Below are positions 29,555-41,788 of a stretch of DNA of 64,000 bases, piece by piece. Made by a program: the position numbers and the translations under genes. The stretch's first letter is position 1. Each line of letters opens with the position of its first letter. A model generated the notes under the pieces. It did not search any database. It had not been told where the DNA came from and saw nothing but the letters and a program-made list of their open reading frames with translations. Source of the DNA: Typha latifolia (taxonomy: Eukaryota; Streptophyta; Magnoliopsida; Poales; Typhaceae); contig CM034106.1 of NCBI GenBank assembly GCA_019914945.1, forward strand, positions 9,982,001 to 10,046,000, in the 5' to 3' direction.

Positions 29555-31404
29555 CTCGCTAAACTGCAAGAACTTGCAAAAGAACCCCTTCTAAACCTCA
29601 GAATTCTTCAGCAACCCACCGAAAGCTAGAGCGCAACCTCCTCCCTCTAAATAAAGAGAGAAAGCTAAGAGGCGAAACTAACACAAGGAATAACTTCCTA
29701 AACCATATACTAAAATATTGTACAGGTTGGTGGATGGAGAAAGAAGCGAGAGGGGTGAGGGGAGAGAAATGGGGGGCCGTCAGCCTTGTTTAAAGAATCT
29801 AATTTAATAAATGGTTGGATTACGTGACGTGTTAGTATCTTCCTCCCGTTGCTGTGACAGCAGGACATGGGATCCGCCGTCACGGACAGATCCCTGAAGC
29901 GATCCGGGCCGCCCAACTAAGCAACGGACAGCGAATCTGCGGTGTTGGGGTCCTCTTTGGTAATTTATCTACCTGGTTTGGCAACTGGCAAAGCTCATCA
30001 TTTGATGAGGGTCGTTTGATTTTTATTTTTATTTTTATTTTCTCGATCGTTCAGTGTGATGGTGGGCCCCGCGGATATACGGGAGAGCGGGGGGGTGTAA
30101 GGTGTTATTTTAGTTGGTGAGGTGGTTGCACGATACCCGAACAACCCCCTTCCCTGTCCACTGTCCATGCCCCATGCCCATGGGCCATCGAGGAGGAAGG
30201 GCCCCACTTGAGCCCCAATTAGGGGTTCTATCTCAACGGTAGGAAAAGTGTGATCTAATATCTGCATTAGTAGACAATTTTCCGTAAGTGTACGCTGTAA
30301 GCTGTAGTGTTTTGTTTTGTTTCGTTTCGTTTCTCTGAGGAAGGCTCTAAATTGTAGTTGATTTCAAGAGCTTTAGTAGCTCTATTTATCATCGGATGAC
30401 TGATGAGTAGTTAGAATTTTTTTTTTTTTTTTTTTTTTTTGTATAGAAGCTTTTAATATAGGTGCTTATAAAAAAAAAAAAATTTAATATTATACTAATA
30501 AATAAGTAGATAAAATATCATTGTTGTAATTCAATAGTTGAGTCTTATCTAACTCATGATAAAGACTATACATTTAGTTAATCCTCTATTAAAATATTCT
30601 TTTTGGAGAGTGTTGATCCAAACATCTGCTTAATTATTAGCATATGACTAATTATGAAGAAGAAGGGTGACTAATTAAATTAATTATCCACCTTTTTTTT
30701 TTAATCTCTGTTTCTCCATCCCTGGCCCATAGTTTTCTAGGAAAAGAAATGGTAATAAATGCGGAGTGCGAGTCGGACGACCTGCGGTGATCTCTGAATT
30801 CAAGTACCGGTGGATCTCCCAAACATCCGACCGTTGAATGACAGCTCACCCATCAGAAGTGGTTAAAAGTTACGAGAAGCATTAATAGCAGGGTTAAGCC
30901 ACTTGACACGTTACAACCAGGTCACATTCTGATGGAAGTACTAACGACAAGGTAGGTCAGCAGTAATCCCCAATTTGTCACGCCGATGTCTTGGCCAATT
31001 GACGTCATTTCTTATCCTTTGTGATTGCATTTTGCTGTAATAATGGTGAGAGATGGATCATTAATGCCATTTCCTCCAGTATTCTGGAACAGTGGCTACT
31101 TCACATAGTTGATACTAACAACGAAAAAACTACATTAATTATTTTAAAATAGTGAGTCTTATGATATTCCATTGTAATTTCTCAAGTAGATGAGATCTCG
31201 ATCTCGATCTCTCCTACAGTCAGTCTTGGAGTCTACTAGGTTGATTTCTTGTTTTCTCACTACTAATTTTTCGGAGCTAGAGTTTCGTTCTATTAATGAA
31301 AAAGAGACCAGAAACATTGAATACCTGCAAATAAAATTGCAGAGTAAAAGATTGATAGGATCTATTTACTGTTTGACGTTGGAAGGTCTATATCTAATTA
31401 AACA
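29555..31404. other. remorin promoter and leader, then AT-rich spacer
   Basis: The first 200 bases upstream of the remorin ATG are its likely leader. Further on there is a TTTTTA-type repeat (30021-30041), a T24 run (30417-30440) and AT-rich spacer. Short overlapping frames at 29854-30267 are on both strands of GC-richer promoter DNA and show no family features. Confidence 0.45.
30417..30440. repeat. T24 homopolymer
   Basis: An uninterrupted T run in spacer DNA, followed 28 bases later by an A12 run (30469-30480). Confidence 0.9.
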
Positions 31405-31700
31405 CCAACTAACTCTAGTACAGTTGGTAGGTATTTTTTCCATGACCAAGAAGATCATGAGTTCAATTTCAATCTGAAATAATATTGTGGAGAAATTATT
31501 TGGTAGTTAATGGTTTGATGGCTTAATTTGATTCGGTTGATGGCTCAGTAGTGCGGTTAGTTTGGAGGAACAACTTGGCAATGCAACGGCTTAGAACATG
31601 TCTCGGTGGCGTTTGGTTCGGAGCAATTATTCGACGACGCATATGACTTGAAGCTTAGACTATGCAACTAAAAACTCGGTGGGGCATAAGTGTCTCTGTA
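31405..31700 (+). repeat. dispersed repeat, copy 1 (tRNA-like head possible)
   Basis: From AATAATATTGTGGAGAAAT at about 31480 to CATATGACTTGAAG near 31652, this matches the reverse complement of about 37480-37675, by words such as ATATTGTGGAGAAA, TTCGGAGCAAT, TTCGATGACACATATGGCTTGAAG-like sequence and GGCTTA, at the same order and spacing. Just before it, TAGTACAGTTGGTAG and CATGAGTTCAATTTC resemble degenerate RNA polymerase III A and B boxes, so a tRNA-derived SINE is one option. There is no ORF in it. Confidence 0.6.
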
Positions 31701-34700
31701 TATAGGGAGTGTTAGTCCTTTGTCTAGCCCATATCTAACCTTCGAACTCATGAATAATTAAAAAATATATATATATAATTGAACGTGTTCTTATTGGGTT
31801 TGCAGCAATCAAATATCCTTTCACGCCCACGTAATATCTCCAAAAACTTGCCAACTTTTTCTTCATAAGCACGTCGTAAATAGAAAAAAATTAATAAAAA
31901 TAAATCATGATTAAGTTTCCTAATTCCTATCTAGATTTCAGAACTCCCATTTAGTTGGTCTAGCTAAATCGTACGAGACAAAGTCGTACTTGTACGTGGG
32001 AACAGCAGGACTATTATGCATACAATTTACGTTTTTTTATACACTCAGCATAACTCCAGTCTAGACATTTGGATGGCAAAGTTTGCAAACTAGTTATCAA
32101 TATCTGCAGTTATAAGTGTAATCGTCACATGAGTGAGTATTAGGCGTGATTAGATGACAAATAAGTTTCCCTTAAAGGCTCTGCGTTTTGATTCGAATAT
32201 TGAGCTCGAAAGGGAAGTGAGTTGTGTCGCCCTACCTTTTCTTTTACAATCTCTTCGAATATTCTTTGGCCTTTTCTATTCCTCACCATCTCCATCTCGC
32301 TCTTATGTGAGTTGTCTTTGGTACAAGTTGGAGCTACTATGAGTTGTTCTCCGTTTGTCCACTGTGAGTTGGCGTCTGGAGTTGTCCATCTAATTCTAAT
32401 ATTTCTACATCCCTGTCGTTATTATGCTCTCATATCTCCCCCCCCACATGGTTTTATGTCTAACAAGTGTTAGGTTCAAGATTCCATCAACTCAAATATA
32501 AATATATATGTATATATTCATCAAAATGATTCAAACCCCTGAATCTTTCTTTTCCTCTTTCTTGAGATAAAAGATATAGACTCCAGCGTTGCATTATAAG
32601 TTATAACTCGGTGGGTGGGTTTTATCTATCTATGACATAGATTATGACTTCGATTCTCTTCGTAGATTAAACATTGCGATTAGTATTTGACAGAATTTTT
32701 TACTAGATGACTAACCTATATATCAGGAAGAATTAGATCTTTTGTCTATATTATGATTAACTAACAACCTGAAATATATATATATATATAACTCCAACTA
32801 TGTCCAACGATCGAAGCCAGGTTTATTGGTAATCCTTAATGTCTAAATTAACAGATAGATTAGGCAGTTATAGATGGCAGGATGGAGGCTTAACAGCTCA
32901 CCCACCTCTTTGAAGCAGATAGCTTAATAAGTGCACCTGAGGCCAGAAGAGCACCAGGTTAGATGCAATATTTTATAACTTCAGATGAACAGTAATATGA
33001 ACTGACTCCAAATTAGCTGAGATCAATCCTTAAACTACTATAAAGCCTAAGAGAGATGAAATATAGACTCAAACTAAGAAATCTACCAACAAAAGGAAGT
33101 GAAAAGAGAAGGAAATAAAAAATAAATAAAAGAGGAAACGAAACTAAATAGGCTAGCAATGCACGATTACAGTTGTAAAGACAGATGCCTAAGTTGTAAA
33201 ATAACAAGTGGCCCAGAATAATGAATGATGTTTAGAAAAGTTATTAGCGAGCAACTTTTTATTACGAAGTAATTAACTGACGAGTTAATCAATAATTATA
33301 CACTCTAAATTTGAGCGCAATATGACGGCCGTTTGCCTTATATTACTCTATCAAAATCTTCTCCCTATTTGTTGAACTTCCCATCAGCCAATTACTATGA
33401 TAGGTTTGGTAGTGTTTAGGATATGGCCAATAAATTTGCTTAAAATTTTCATTTAAAAAACATTGCAGTCAATGTAATGAAAGCAGCATATGAGATAATG
33501 TGTGCATCTATCTATCTATCTATCTATCTTGCAATGATTTGTATACAGCTGACATATGCCAATTTCTATATAGTATCTTTCAATTTTCTAATATTCTATT
33601 GCTAATTGTGCCTGCACGGAGAGTTGGGGGTATGTTTGTAATGCTTCTGGGACTGTTTATAACTTTTTGAACGTTGGATACAGCTAAGAAGATATTCTCA
33701 TTTAAGTTTTGTTACTTGTCACAAAGTTTGGTTGTTGGATGATTGCTTTTGTATAGAAAATGATAGGATATATGCACTTACTGAGCTGAGAGAGACTTTT
33801 TGGAAAATACTAACATCTTTAGGGAGCCAAAGTCTCTTCTATTTACCCTTTTTTTAATTTGGTTTTTGTTTTTGTAATTATACTTTTCCTCTCCAATTTG
33901 CTTTTAAGAATATCATGCATATATACCATGTTTCAACTTTTATGGCAGCATTATGCTTCAAATCTTAGCAAAACTGCTACGTTAGACTTTATTTCATGGT
34001 GCCTTTGTGCAACCAGATGTTCGTTTATGTAATGGATATTAATTCTTCCATTTTGTGCTATTAGGTTGCGTTTGGACTTGAAATTGCTAGGAATAATTTA
34101 TTTTAACTTATCCTTTGACCAGGATAACTGATGGACTATTTATCCGAGGATAAAAAAACCTTCTTATTTTTTCGCATTGTAAAAATGCCGACATTGTCCA
34201 ATTGCTTTTTTCTTTCCAAGTTTCTGGAACGACAATAAGAACCATATGGAAGTACTTAGCTAACGCAGCATCAATTCCTTAAGAATATATAATATATATT
34301 TCCATATACTAGAAGTGGTTATAAATGTTCGATTTCTAAGATTTCCAGTTAAGATGTTGCACGGTAGAGATTATTATTAGATATCTAACACCATCCCACC
34401 CTCTAGTAGAATGCTTTAATCCCCTCATCTGAGGAATATAACATCCGATTCAGACTATTAATTCAGTCAATTAGTTTCATACTAAATATGAGATATGAAG
34501 ATAATTAATCTAATACCACCCTGTAATCCTGTCTGTATATAACCTACTAGCAAAATAATTGGGCTGGAGAGGCAGATGAAGCCTACAAATATTTCGGCCC
34601 ATCTAGAATTTATCAACTACTAATTCAGCTAAACCAAGAAACCTTAGCATGGTAAGATACGACGGCCGAAGTGGCCCAACAGCCATACTGCTCCTATTCT

Positions 34701-35947
34701 TCTATCTTTGTAATTGTTAGACCAATTCAGCTCAATCACTTATTTTCTATGGATACTTTAACAAATGTGCGTACAAGGAGAGTATTATGATCAGCCATGT
34801 ATCTCAAGTTCTCTTGAGATACACGAGTATTAATATAACTGTACAAAATTCACCATATAAAGAACTCAGTATAGCTTGGAAGTCAATAATTAAATTTTTT
34901 GAAGAGACGATCAATACCTTTAAAGCAAATAATTTTAGACGGTCCGAAAAGTCACCGGCTGCTGACATAATTTCAACAATGAAGCTGCAAACACAAGAGT
35001 GAAGGTAGACACTATCTATTTTACTAAATTGAAATTAATTGCAAGGAATGGTAGAAGGCTCACAGCTGAGTATAAGAAATGATCTTTAATTGCTCCGGTA
35101 ATGCTCCGAAATCCATCAATTCAATCTTTGACTGGAGAGGAAGAACAAGAAAACAATAGAAAAGAAGTGACAACATGGATTTTATAAATGGGGGCTAATT
35201 AGGGTTAGTCATTTTGGAAGGCCGATGATCTTGGCCGAGAAATCCTTGACCACCTCCCTCAGACCTCAGTCATGTAATGGGGTTGAGGGAGGGATGGTGA
35301 AGCACGTGCAATGCATGAGACCTTTTTTGTTTAATGGAATAAAACAAATAAAGATATGTAACATACAGGACTGCACTTATTTGATCCGCAAACTATGCTT
35401 AACCCCAATGGTGAATTCAATCGACACTTAGTTATTTTCTTCCTTGTTTAAGTATAAGTTATCTTCTAGTCAACTTAATTTGTATACGAATTGATCGGCA
35501 TCAGAAATGAAGTGCGACAAGCCCTTAATTTAAATAAATACTCCACTATAATCCCTCCTTTCAACACTGGATGTGGGCTAATTATCACCTAAAAAAATGA
35601 TTAAAAAAAAATGGACAGGTTATGTACATGAACCTGGTTGTTACCAAATTATACTTTGCAAAGAAAGAGGTTGATTTGCAAGACAAATTAATTTTATAAT
35701 CGCGTTAACAAATATGGGTCAACAATGTATGTACATTATTTGCAAAACATAAATTGAGTGAATTCATCGTGTATAAAAGGTGCATTCTTTTGCAAACGGC
35801 ACGAGTTTTAGACAAAATTTGCTACTGCGATCATAAAGTGAAATTATATCCGCTAATCCACTGGATCGTCATTCTCGGTGGCAATTCGTAAATAAAAGGA
35901 AAGTAGCATGGCATTTCAATTTCTTCCTCTTTGCACACTTCTAACTT
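31701..35947. other. AT-rich spacer, no gene recognised
   Basis: It contains an (ATCT)6 microsatellite (33507-33530), AT runs near 31766 and 32777-32790, and a C8 run near 32438. Short frames such as 34787-35002 and 35225-35431 resemble no family known to me and lack a consistent coding signature. Confidence 0.5.
33507..33530. repeat. (ATCT)6 microsatellite
   Basis: Six perfect tetranucleotide units. Confidence 0.95.
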
Positions 35948-36175
35948 CTAAGCAGAAAAGCAACGGAAAACGATATCCTCACCCCCAGTTGCTTTCCTAG
36001 AAATCACCTCACCCTTCTCCTTCTTCAGCCCAGCCATCCAAGACGTCCATTTCTTCCCTCCAGTATCCTGACCGTCGGACTCGACCTCTCTCCTCTCTCG
36101 CTCACCTCCCATCGACCTGGCCTTCCTCTCTATCCGCCGTCGGATCACGTACTCCTCCGATATGTACACATCCAT
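35948..36175 (-). CDS. small uncharacterised plant protein, 75 residues
   Basis: A single exon starts at ATG 36175 (MDVYISEEYVIRRRIERKAR) and ends at TAG. The region is GC-richer than its surroundings and third positions are mostly G or C. The protein is strongly charged (many Arg, Lys, Glu) and ends IVFRCFSA. I recall short plant proteins of unknown function that start MDVY-EEY and end with a CFS-type tail, which supports a real gene, but I cannot name a family with certainty. No signal peptide or membrane segment is seen. A TATA-like AATAAATACC lies on the minus strand at about 36328-36337, roughly 150 bases upstream. Overlapping plus-strand frames here have no such features. Confidence 0.6.
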   Translation of the reverse strand: MDVYISEEYVIRRRIERKARSMGGERERREVESDGQDTGGKKWTSWMAGLKKEKGEVISRKATGGEDIVFRCFSA

Positions 36176-36313
36176 CCGAACCTATGATACCAAAAATGCC
36201 CTTCTCACTGACTGTTATTACTACTCTAACCCAACTGCCAGAAAGAAAAAGTGGGAGAAGAAAGAAATAAGACGCGGAGTGGCTTTTGGAAGAGGAACGA
36301 GTGAAGTGGACCA

Positions 36314-36330
36314 AGTGGTGGTGGTGGTGG
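36314..36330. repeat. (GTG)n microsatellite in the small gene's promoter
   Basis: About five GTG units (CAC on the gene's strand) lie between the TATA-like site and the small minus-strand ORF. Confidence 0.8.
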
Positions 36331-36623
36331 TATTTATTGAGAGAGAGTTGGGAAGATCCAGTGGGCGTGAGTCATAGTTTTTTCTTCTACTGTTCAGAGA
36401 AAAAGGGAAGGTACCATTTAAACAAATAGACAGTGTGCCAATTGGTGCCTCCAAATGTCCCCAATGGACATTGGGCTGAAGTGGAGTGGCCATGGATACT
36501 GTCGACCGCAAGGCCTTTTGCACGGTTGAACCTAATAAAGGTACATATTTTGTGGGAGATTGGAACACTTGTATTTGAGATGAGGCAAGCTTGATTAATT
36601 GAATCAGGCTCGAATTAATTTTA

Positions 36624-36624
<1 letters not shown>

Positions 36625-36652
<28 letters not shown>
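36625..36652. repeat. (AT)n microsatellite
   Basis: About 13 AT units, flanked by AATTAATT-rich sequence that includes a GAGGCAAGCTTGATTAATTG stretch just before it. Confidence 0.95.
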
Positions 36653-36654
<2 letters not shown>

Positions 36655-37429
36655 AAAGTGATATAGTTAATTAATTTTATAAAGTGTAAACTATTCGAGA
36701 TTTAATTCAAGCTTAATCGATTTAGTGTAGTTTGCTGCTTGATTCGAAGCAAACGGTGGGCTTCATTACAGCGGCCAGGGTCGAAAGCCAACTGAGTGGG
36801 AAACAGTGTAGAATAAATTCTCTATTAGATCGGGGCATGTGAGCAAGCTTTTAGGCCGAAACATAGAAGAGGCGAAGTACGGATTGAGTAAATAATTAAG
36901 CTTTGAGGGAATCCATGTCCTAAATATTCTTTGCGTAGTCAACTTAAAAAGAACGATGCATGATCGAAAAGACATAGCACATGGGCTCTAAACCTCAGCA
37001 AAATTTGAAGGAAAATTCTCGCTAGAGTCGACTGTTCACATTTTCTTTCCTGACTGAAAGAGAAGGCCCCGGGGCCAGTCTACTCGGTCATATACTAGAC
37101 ATTAGATTCTAACCTACTTAATTATATTGATAGAGAGGTTTAGGGTCTCGTTGTAGGATAATACTTCTCGAACATGCAGCAGAAAATGAAATAAAATAGC
37201 TTATGCATCAATAATAGTTACCAATAATAGTTACCGTAACCAAGTGGGCCAATCGAGATAATAGGCAATTGTGGATCTCGGGCTGAGCCCAAATGCTGTG
37301 GACTTTGGCCGAGCAGTTTGAAGATACAGACTCATCTTACTATAAAATTGCAAAAAAAATTTATCGTTCAAGAGCCCGAAAGCTAGATATAAATTAGATA
37401 AAGAACTAATTCTCTCTGAATACGAATGC

Positions 37430-37690
37430 ACTAAGACTCTTCAAACTTTAGCCAATATACTAAGCTGTTTAGTTTAGACTTCAAGCCATATGTGTCATCG
37501 AACTATTGCTCCGAACTAAATGGTGTTAAAACATTGCTCCAAGCTATTGCTCTGCCGAGCTACTTTTTCAAGCCAACCGTATCGCCAAATCATCAATCGA
37601 GCTAAGCCATTGAGTTAAGTCACTACCAACCACCAAACGATTTTCTCCACAATAATATTAGGAGTTGGAGTCAATCTCACAATAATATTA
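37430..37690 (-). repeat. dispersed repeat, copy 2 (inverted relative to 31.4 kb)
   Basis: Read on the minus strand, this carries the same ordered words as 31480-31660: ATTATTGTGGAGAAA, GGCTTAGCTCGATTGATG, AGTTCGGAGCAATAGTTCGA and CACATATGGCTTGAAG. The pair is about 6 kb apart in opposite orientation. Beside it, AAAGGTCTCAACGAGACCTTT (about 37703-37723) is a separate 9-bp inverted repeat. Confidence 0.6.
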
Positions 37691-38905
37691 GACTCATTTT
37701 AAAGGTCTCAACGAGACCTTTATAAACGGTACTATTTTTATTAAAAACTAATTATATATTTAGTTTAACTAAGTAGATTTTTAATAAAAATACATATAAA
37801 ATTAAAATTTTTAAATTAAGCTTTTATAGAATAAAATTTAAAAATTAAATAGTTATTTAGAGCTAAGCTCTAAATTGTTAGATGTGGCCCCAAATTTAGA
37901 GCTCCACTATAGTTGGCTTTTAGATTTGGAGTCCCATTTAAAGTTTGGTTGGAGCTCCATTAGGCTCGGTTGAACTCTAAAGCAGCCTGTTTTCGCCCCT
38001 ACGTGACAAAAGACAACCTTCTAGGTACTCTAATAAACAAATTACTCCACTAGGTGAAGGTGGATCTAACCTGTTCGTGGTCCAATTGGAACAGTTGGAA
38101 TGAACTACACTTCCCTTTGCCTCTCGATGATTTATGCCAGTGTGATGTCGCTTTCTCGAGCTATACGCCTATACCATCTCTTAATGGATACCAGTGAGGC
38201 GTCGGTTTCCTGCTACACCAACCAAGCCTGGCTTAGTAACAGCCTCATCTTAACATTATGCACCAACTCGACGCGGCCCAAGCTTGTCTTTCCTGCTTTG
38301 AAGGCAAGCGAACTGCGCAACCGCTGTTGGCCCCATCGGAGGCTCCTATTTTCTAACAGAGGATTTAACAGCTTACTTAATACAATCAAATCAATCTTGC
38401 TAAAAGAGAAGATAAGGCCTTGAGTCATCTGATAGTCATATAATCCTATCGTTTATCACATATGAAGGTTGTGTTAGAAGGGGTTTTTGTTCCCCCGCTT
38501 TATCACCTATAGCTGTCTGTTCTTAAAAAAAACTCGTCTTTTGAAAGGATTAGGCTACACTCCTGTCCCTTCGTCCTAAGATAAATAGTTTTAGCTTAAA
38601 GACGAAAAAGGGTAAAACTACTTTTATTCCCCAATTTATCATCTTTTACCCCAATCAGGTAAATAAGTCAACTATAAATTATTTCCAAATATTCCACTTT
38701 CAAACACAACATAAATAATTGTATTATATATATTTCTCTTGTACAATGCAAGCCTTAGCTCTCATTTAACTTTCATGCCATCCTTAAGATTTTCTTTTCC
38801 CTTTTCTACAAATATACCCAAAAGGGACTCACTTTACAAATGCAGAAAAAAAGACGCATTTTGAAATTAACAAAAAAACATAGTCACTGACTTGGTAAAA
38901 GATTT

Positions 38906-38930
38906 TATATATATATATATATATATATAT
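38906..38930. repeat. (AT)n microsatellite
   Basis: About 12 AT units in spacer DNA. Confidence 0.95.
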
Positions 38931-40332
38931 TGTGGGATAATTAGCGCATTTAATTTTAACTAAAAGAGCCTCAAGAAATGAAAATAAATTATTCTTATCC
39001 CCTAGAAACAGGGCCGTCAAAAAAAAAAACCTAACGAGACTATTAAATAGATAGAAAAAATTAAAACTATATATAAACTAAATAGATACCGATCAAATAC
39101 AGCATCAGATCTTACACGAATGTAGATTAAATTTAAAAAAAAATGACATTTTTTAAGACAATTAATATACCATATTAAGAGTTTTAAAAAATAAAAATTT
39201 TGCATGTCAAAAAATATATAAATTTAGCAAAATTAATTTCTATAAATAATTTATAACACATTATTAATAACAATATCAATATCCACCATTTAAATAAGCA
39301 AATTAAAATTTTAATTATTTAAAAAATATGCAAGTAAATGAATATCTAATATGTATTTATATCCAAAAGTTATATTCGATTTGTATCTATATCTGTATCT
39401 TAGTCTTTTAAAAAAGAATGACCCTCTTTTGAATTTGTATTCGAGTTGAATATAAATTTTTTATTTGAATCCAATTCGAATTTAGTTAAACAGCAGGTCA
39501 TATTGAAGTTAACCCAACCCATTTTCACCCCTACTTATGAGCCATCCTAAGCTAGCTTGAGCTTAGTTAGAATTAGCTCAATATATATTTATTAATATAA
39601 TATAATATATACAGTCTGTTTTTAATTTCGATTGATGTGTTGTAGCACAGCCTTAAATAGACTACAAAGTTTAAATCCGAAATTTTACAATATAATTTTT
39701 TTTAATTTTGTACCTCAAGACAAATTAATTAATATACCTTTTTTATAAATTTTAAAAAAAAATTAGCTCGTTCATTACTTAAGCGAGCCGAGCTCGGCTC
39801 GTATACAGCAAATGGGCGCCTATTACATCAAATATCAATTCTTCAAACTAGACCTAACTCGAACGCACATAAATTTGACACCCAATAATGTCTTTCCAAT
39901 TTTCTTTAAGTAGGTGTAATTCTGAAGAGCTCTTGAAATGCCTAGAGATATGTAGCATAGTCATTTAATTCAGCACCTAAACGGTCTTAAATATTATAGA
40001 TTCCCAGTACAAGTGCAGGAACTTCCGACTGATATAATTAAAGTGCATCACGTGATATGAGTGGAGGAGGGAGACACAATTCTTGGCGTAGGGTTACTCT
40101 TGTTCACTTGCAGTAGCTATAAATAAATACGTGAGTCTTTTATTATTTCTGTGCATAGCTTGGCTCAAATCTGAGTACGAGTAGTAGGAGTAGGAGTAGG
40201 TGAAACTTATATATATCTAGGCCGGCACCACCATCTACCTCTTATTAGTTCTTCTTATTTTACTTTCACATACAACAGTGTCTTGAAATAGTACTTACAC
40301 GTGGGTGTTTCAACTCTGAATTCCGACGAATT

Positions 40333-40376
40333 TGGCAAACAGCAGAATATAACTTATTATATTATGCTGTTTGCCA
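40333..40376. other. near-perfect 20-bp hairpin
   Basis: The arms are 40333-40352 (TGGCAAACAGCAGAATATAA) and 40357-40376, which pair at 19 of 20 positions around a 4-base CTTA loop. A TATA-like CTATAAATAAATACG lies about 210 bases upstream near 40118. The pairing is read directly; whether it is transcribed is unknown. It does not match a microRNA I recall, and the loop is very short for a plant precursor. Confidence 0.8.
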
Positions 40377-41251
40377 TAAATATCGAGCTGTGGACGGTTG
40401 TAAGTAATCTTACACATATAATTATAGTGCATTCATTTTGATCCGTGGTTTGTTCCCCTAGTTAATTTCGATATCGATTAAATTGATCAAACTTAATTTG
40501 TTTCAAAGAAGAGCCGAGGTTGAACTGTCTTAATTATTTTGACAGCCATTCTTCACACCAGGTTTCGCACAAATATACCTTACACAATGTAATATCTGAC
40601 CTACTTTTGTTAAACAAAAGGGACCCAACAATCAACGGGAGAACAAGAAAAACATAATGGAAGAAAGATAATAACATAAATAGAAAGCACATGGAAGACT
40701 ACGCTAGCTTAATTTAATTAGTCTTGCTAAGGCACAGAGCTATCAGCTATCAATGGTAATGATCAGAACGAAATGATTAAACAAACAAAATAAGTAATAA
40801 TAATGAATGACCAGAGAAAAGAAAAGAAAGATTGCACGACTCCAGGACAATTATCTTAACAAGCAAATATAATAAGAGATAAACAAATGCTAGCACAATT
40901 TGCTGATAGAGATCAATGCCAAAGGTTGTTCACTTATAAAATAAGAGTGGAATAAGTATAACTATTTTAATTTTTAAAATAAAAAAAGCTAATACTAGTA
41001 TAAGTTATTTAATATTTTCTTAATACTAGTATGAGTAATAATTATATTTAATATAACATAAAATTAATAATAAAGTGTTAATGATAATAAAATTGTCTTA
41101 AAAATTAGTGATGTTTTAAACTAAATGACGAAAATACTTGAGTCTACGAAAAAAATGCTTCAAAAATGTCTTAGTATTATATGGATATGCAAATTTATAA
41201 CTCCTGCAGTAAGATATATAGGGTAATACTCCAGTATGCAAAGTAATACTC

Positions 41252-41290
41252 TGATATTGGATCACCTTCTGCACCTGTGATCCAATATCA
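41252..41290. repeat. perfect 14-bp inverted repeat
   Basis: TGATATTGGATCAC (41252-41265) is followed after 11 bases by its exact reverse complement GTGATCCAATATCA (41277-41290). The right arm is part of a 27-bp direct repeat found again at 41762. Confidence 0.9.
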
Positions 41291-41788
41291 TATTATAGAC
41301 ATAACAAAAACTCTCTAACGGCCTTTCATATGAACAATCCTTCGCAGCTCTCACGTAGATCAGTATAAGGTGAGGCTAAGAGCGCGCATTCAAACGGTGT
41401 AATGGGACCACCTTTCTTACTACGCTCTCAGAGAGTCAGAGGTAAGAACTGTGTGAGTTAATCGATACACCTCACTGGGCACTGAGCCGGATGGGGTCCA
41501 CGTAAGAACTGCGTGGAACCGTAATTGCTGCTGGAGATACTATTCCAAGTGTAGACACTTCCGTCTACGCATGGTACAATACAAAGTGCTTCCAGTTCAA
41601 GTCCTGACACTAGTTTGGTGTTTCCTCCCGTTTTTGTCGGCCAAACAAGTGGTAATAATTTTAGCACATATAATAATGGAAGCCTACATGAATATTCTAT
41701 ATTATTAGGCAATTTTGCAAATAATAAAGATATTTTCCTTGGCAAAATTACACCATCACCCCTGCACCTGTGATCCAATATCATATTA
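41269..41788. repeat. 27-bp direct repeats bounding about 470 bp
   Basis: The word beginning CTGCACCTGTGATCCAATAT occurs at 41269-41295 and again, identical over 27 bases, at 41762-41788. The enclosed DNA is GC-richer than its flanks and has only a 108-codon minus-strand frame of no recognised family. It could be a small insertion flanked by duplicated DNA or a short LTR-like unit. Confidence 0.8.

Noticed and set aside
29854..30267. Overlapping 88- and 89-codon frames upstream of remorin
   Set aside because: They lie in promoter DNA on both strands, with low-complexity TTTTTA repeats inside the coding frame and no recognised domain.
33507..33530. Regular ATCT repeats considered as part of an array with spacers
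   Set aside because: They are contiguous perfect units without spacers, a plain microsatellite; no CRISPR-like array exists in this plant DNA.
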